A stretch of DNA of 64,000 nucleotides from Methylococcus sp. Mc7 (lineage in GTDB: Bacteria; Pseudomonadota; Gammaproteobacteria; Methylococcales; Methylococcaceae): contig NZ_CP079095.1 of NCBI RefSeq assembly GCF_019285515.1, forward strand, positions 2,760,501-2,824,500, read 5' to 3'. The notes beneath the pieces are model-generated. The model made no database searches, was not told where the DNA came from, and saw only the letters and a program-made list of their open reading frames with translations. Both the position numbers and the translations under genes were made by a program. Shown here in pieces: positions 62,090 to 64,000 of this stretch (position 1 is the first letter of the stretch; the number at the start of each line of letters is the position of its first letter).

Positions 62090-64000
62090 CTAGGCCGCCA
62101 GCGCGCTCCGCCCGCCGTCATCGGCTTCGTCGATTTCCGCCGCCGCGTCGACAGCTTCCGCCGCGGTGCCGGCTTCATGGATTCCGGTCGGGTCTACATT
62201 AGCACAGCCCGCGCGCTTCAACTCGAGTTCGAGCTGATGGCGCCGTTCGGCCTCCAGGAGGGCGACCTTCCGCATCGGCAGCAGGCCGTTGGCGAGCGCC
62301 GCGAGCGCCGCGACGTTGTTGGTGAAAACCGAGGCCGCCACGCCGAAGCCCAGGGTGAACACGCCGAGGACGCAGGCAACGTTGGGGGCGATGATCATGG
62401 CCCAACTGCGCGCGATGTTGCGCTCGAGTTCCCGGGAGATGTCCCGCAGTTCGCAGAGCTTGCCCAGGCCCTGCTCGAGGAACACGATGTGGGCGGTATC
62501 CGTGGCGATGGAGGTGGCGCCGCGCAGCGAGATCGACACGTTGGCTTTCTTCAGCGCGATCGAGTCGTTGATGCCGTCGCCGACGAAGCAGACGGTGCGG
62601 CCTTCCTGCTGCAGCTTATCCACGTAATCCGCCTTGTCCGCCGGCAAGACCTGGGCGAAATAGCGGTCCATCCCGAGTTCCTCGGCCAGTTTGCGCGTGG
62701 GCGCTTCGTGGTCGCCGGAGATGATGGCCAGATGCTTGACGCCGCGTGCCCGCAGGCCGGCGACGATTTCCTTCACTTCGGGGCGGACCGCGGCCCGGAG
62801 TTCCAGCGCTCCGCCGATCCGGTCGCCGATCGCAACCATTACCATCGTAAAGCCTTCGAGATGCGCGGCATCGAGCCCTTCCTTGATCTCCTGCGTCAAC
62901 GCAATGCCCTCCATTTCCATGAAGCGGGGGCTGCCGACCCGGATTCGGTGGCCGTTTACGCCGACGTCGATGCCGTAGCCCACCTTGTACTGGGTCTCGT
63001 CGGTCGCCGGAAGCCCGATCCCCCATTCCTCCGCTTTGTTCAGGATGGCCAGGGCGATGGGGTGATGGAACTTCTGCTCGGCGGCGGCGGCATACGTCAA
63101 CACCTCCTTTTCCGCGAAGCCGTTCGCGGTGATGACGCGGCCCACCTCCGGACACTCGCGAGTCAGGGTGCCGGTCTTGTCGAACAGCACGGTGTCGATC
63201 TTGCCCATGAGTTCCAACGCCCGGCCATCCTTGACCAGGATGCCCTTTTGCGCGCACAGCGCCAGGGAGGACAACAGTGCCAGCGGCGCCGCCATGCGGA
63301 TGCCGGTGCCGAGGTCGCTGTTCAGGGCGGCGACGGCGCCGCCCGGTCCGATGGTCGCCATGGCGATGCCGCCCACTACCAGGGTCGGGACGGCCGCTTG
63401 ATCCGCCAGCCGCTCCCCCTTGTTCTGGGACGACAGCTTGTATCCCGCGGTATCGTTCAATATCTGGCTGATTTTGGAGGAGGCCGTTTCGCTGCCCGAC
63501 TGCTCGACCGAGACGAAGATCTTGCCCGCCACCATGATGGTGGAAGCGAACACCCTGTCTCCCACGCCCTTTTCCGCAGGGGTGGATTCGCCGGTCAGCG
63601 CGTGCTGGTCGATCATCGCCATGCCTTCGACGATGTGGCCGTCCACCGGCACTGTATCGCCGGTGTGGACGGCGACGATGTCGCCCTTCTGGACCTTGTC
63701 CATGGATACTTCGATCTCGACCCCGTCCTTGACCAGCCAGACATAGCGAGGCTGTTTGCCGAACGCGTTCAGCAGCATCTTCTTGGAGTTGTCCTCGGTC
63801 TTCTTGACCAGCAGCCGGCCGAAGGACAGGCACCAGGCCAGCACCGCGCCGGGCAGGATCTGCAGGGTGCCCAGACAGCCGAGCACGACGATCGAATCCA
63901 GGAAATCGCAGCCGATCCGCTTTTCCTTCAAGAGATGTTCGTACGCGCCCTGGAAGCAGGGGATCGAGGTGTAGGCGAATACCGCGGCGGACACCGGGAG
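62090..64000 (-). CDS. P1-type ATPase with intact catalysis and no CPC motif, 5' end outside the window
   Basis: The last 635 or so residues are present; the first helices and any N-terminal metal domain lie beyond the window. The GTG at 63994 is within the protein, not its start. Catalytic motifs are intact: actuator HALTGESTPAEKG, phosphorylation site LFDKTGTLT, HP motif FHHPIA and hinge GDGINDSIALKKANV. The transmembrane motif before the DKTGT is GTGIRMAAPLAL, so the usual Cys-Pro-Cys is missing, a feature of CtpC-like or unassigned P1B pumps. The C-terminal tail (about 50 residues) is acidic and Ala-rich. It is the first gene seen of the operon running down to 57517. Confidence 0.92.
   Translation of the reverse strand, partial: LPVSAAVFAYTSIPCFQGAYEHLLKEKRIGCDFLDSIVVLGCLGTLQILPGAVLAWCLSFGRLLVKKTEDNSKKMLLNAFGKQPRYVWLVKDGVEIEVSMDKVQKGDIVAVHTGDTVPVDGHIVEGMAMIDQHALTGESTPAEKGVGDRVFASTIMVAGKIFVSVEQSGSETASSKISQILNDTAGYKLSSQNKGERLADQAAVPTLVVGGIAMATIGPGGAVAALNSDLGTGIRMAAPLALLSSLALCAQKGILVKDGRALELMGKIDTVLFDKTGTLTRECPEVGRVITANGFAEKEVLTYAAAAEQKFHHPIALAILNKAEEWGIGLPATDETQYKVGYGIDVGVNGHRIRVGSPRFMEMEGIALTQEIKEGLDAAHLEGFTMVMVAIGDRIGGALELRAAVRPEVKEIVAGLRARGVKHLAIISGDHEAPTRKLAEELGMDRYFAQVLPADKADYVDKLQQEGRTVCFVGDGINDSIALKKANVSISLRGATSIATDTAHIVFLEQGLGKLCELRDISRELERNIARSWAMIIAPNVACVLGVFTLGFGVAASVFTNNVAALAALANGLLPMRKVALLEAERRHQLELELKRAGCANVDPTGIHEAGTAAEAVDAAAEIDEADDGGRSALAA

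Overview
The window is GC-rich DNA with tightly packed genes and reads as the chromosome of a gammaproteobacterium. The argD/argF pair, the convergent grxD and rnt pair, RelA with a dead hydrolase half, RlmJ and MlaA all fit that group. A stand-alone MEDS-domain sensor, two or three copper/heavy-metal export systems and a Cys-containing lipoprotein of a kind I associate with methylotrophs point towards a methanotroph of the Methylococcaceae. That genus-level guess is an inference from gene content and no database was searched.

Layout. 0-8 kb is housekeeping: a partial secreted protein, argF, argD (with an intrinsic terminator in its leader), grxD, rnt, mlaA, pyrC, then a TonB-dependent receptor. 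8-16 kb holds lemA with its usual DUF2207 membrane partner, a Cu(I) P-type ATPase of CopA type, and a two-gene sensory unit (MEDS protein plus a PAS/GAF/HD-GYP protein), ending at a tRNA-Leu(UAA) gene. 16.5-19 kb is an accessory scrap beside the tRNA: hairpin-rich DNA, a DUF2442 gene, hicB, a frameshifted hicA, a truncated ribbon-helix-helix gene, and a coiled-coil membrane protein built on a 33-bp tandem repeat. 19-25 kb is a signalling operon: HPt protein, REC-PAS-GGDEF protein, FecR-like protein, OmpA-type lipoprotein and a CHASE2 hybrid histidine kinase. 25-30 kb has a DUF6311 membrane protein, two lipoproteins, mobA, a UgpC/MalK-type ABC ATPase and a FIST protein that carries only the tail of a GGDEF domain.

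30-38 kb is a Cus/Czc-type heavy-metal efflux operon: two small proteins, an outer-membrane factor, a membrane-fusion protein, a short CDF protein and an RND pump of CusA type. 38-47 kb has a secreted beta-propeller protein, a collapsed response-regulator/kinase remnant, a sugar or glycerol-phosphate type ABC transporter whose genes are split by an MFS gene, a broken iron-permease gene and a TauE-like gene, and then a periplasmic glycerophosphodiester phosphodiesterase. 47.8-52 kb pairs a divergent membrane-anchored subtilase with a membrane patatin-like lipase. 52-57.5 kb is relA, a CHAD protein, a type II NADH dehydrogenase and rlmJ.

57.5-64 kb is the most unusual part. It is one minus-strand operon that starts with a P1-type ATPase (cut by the window end) lacking the usual CPC metal motif. 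It continues with an unrecognised soluble protein, a 63-residue membrane protein, a full-length P-type ATPase homologue whose catalytic motifs have all decayed (a likely pseudoenzyme), an EcsC-family protein and a small membrane protein. An active transporter next to a dead paralogue in one operon suggests a regulated or heteromeric pump of unknown substrate. A second theme is that three unrelated genes between 29 and 44 kb carry internal deletions that fuse the ends of once larger proteins.
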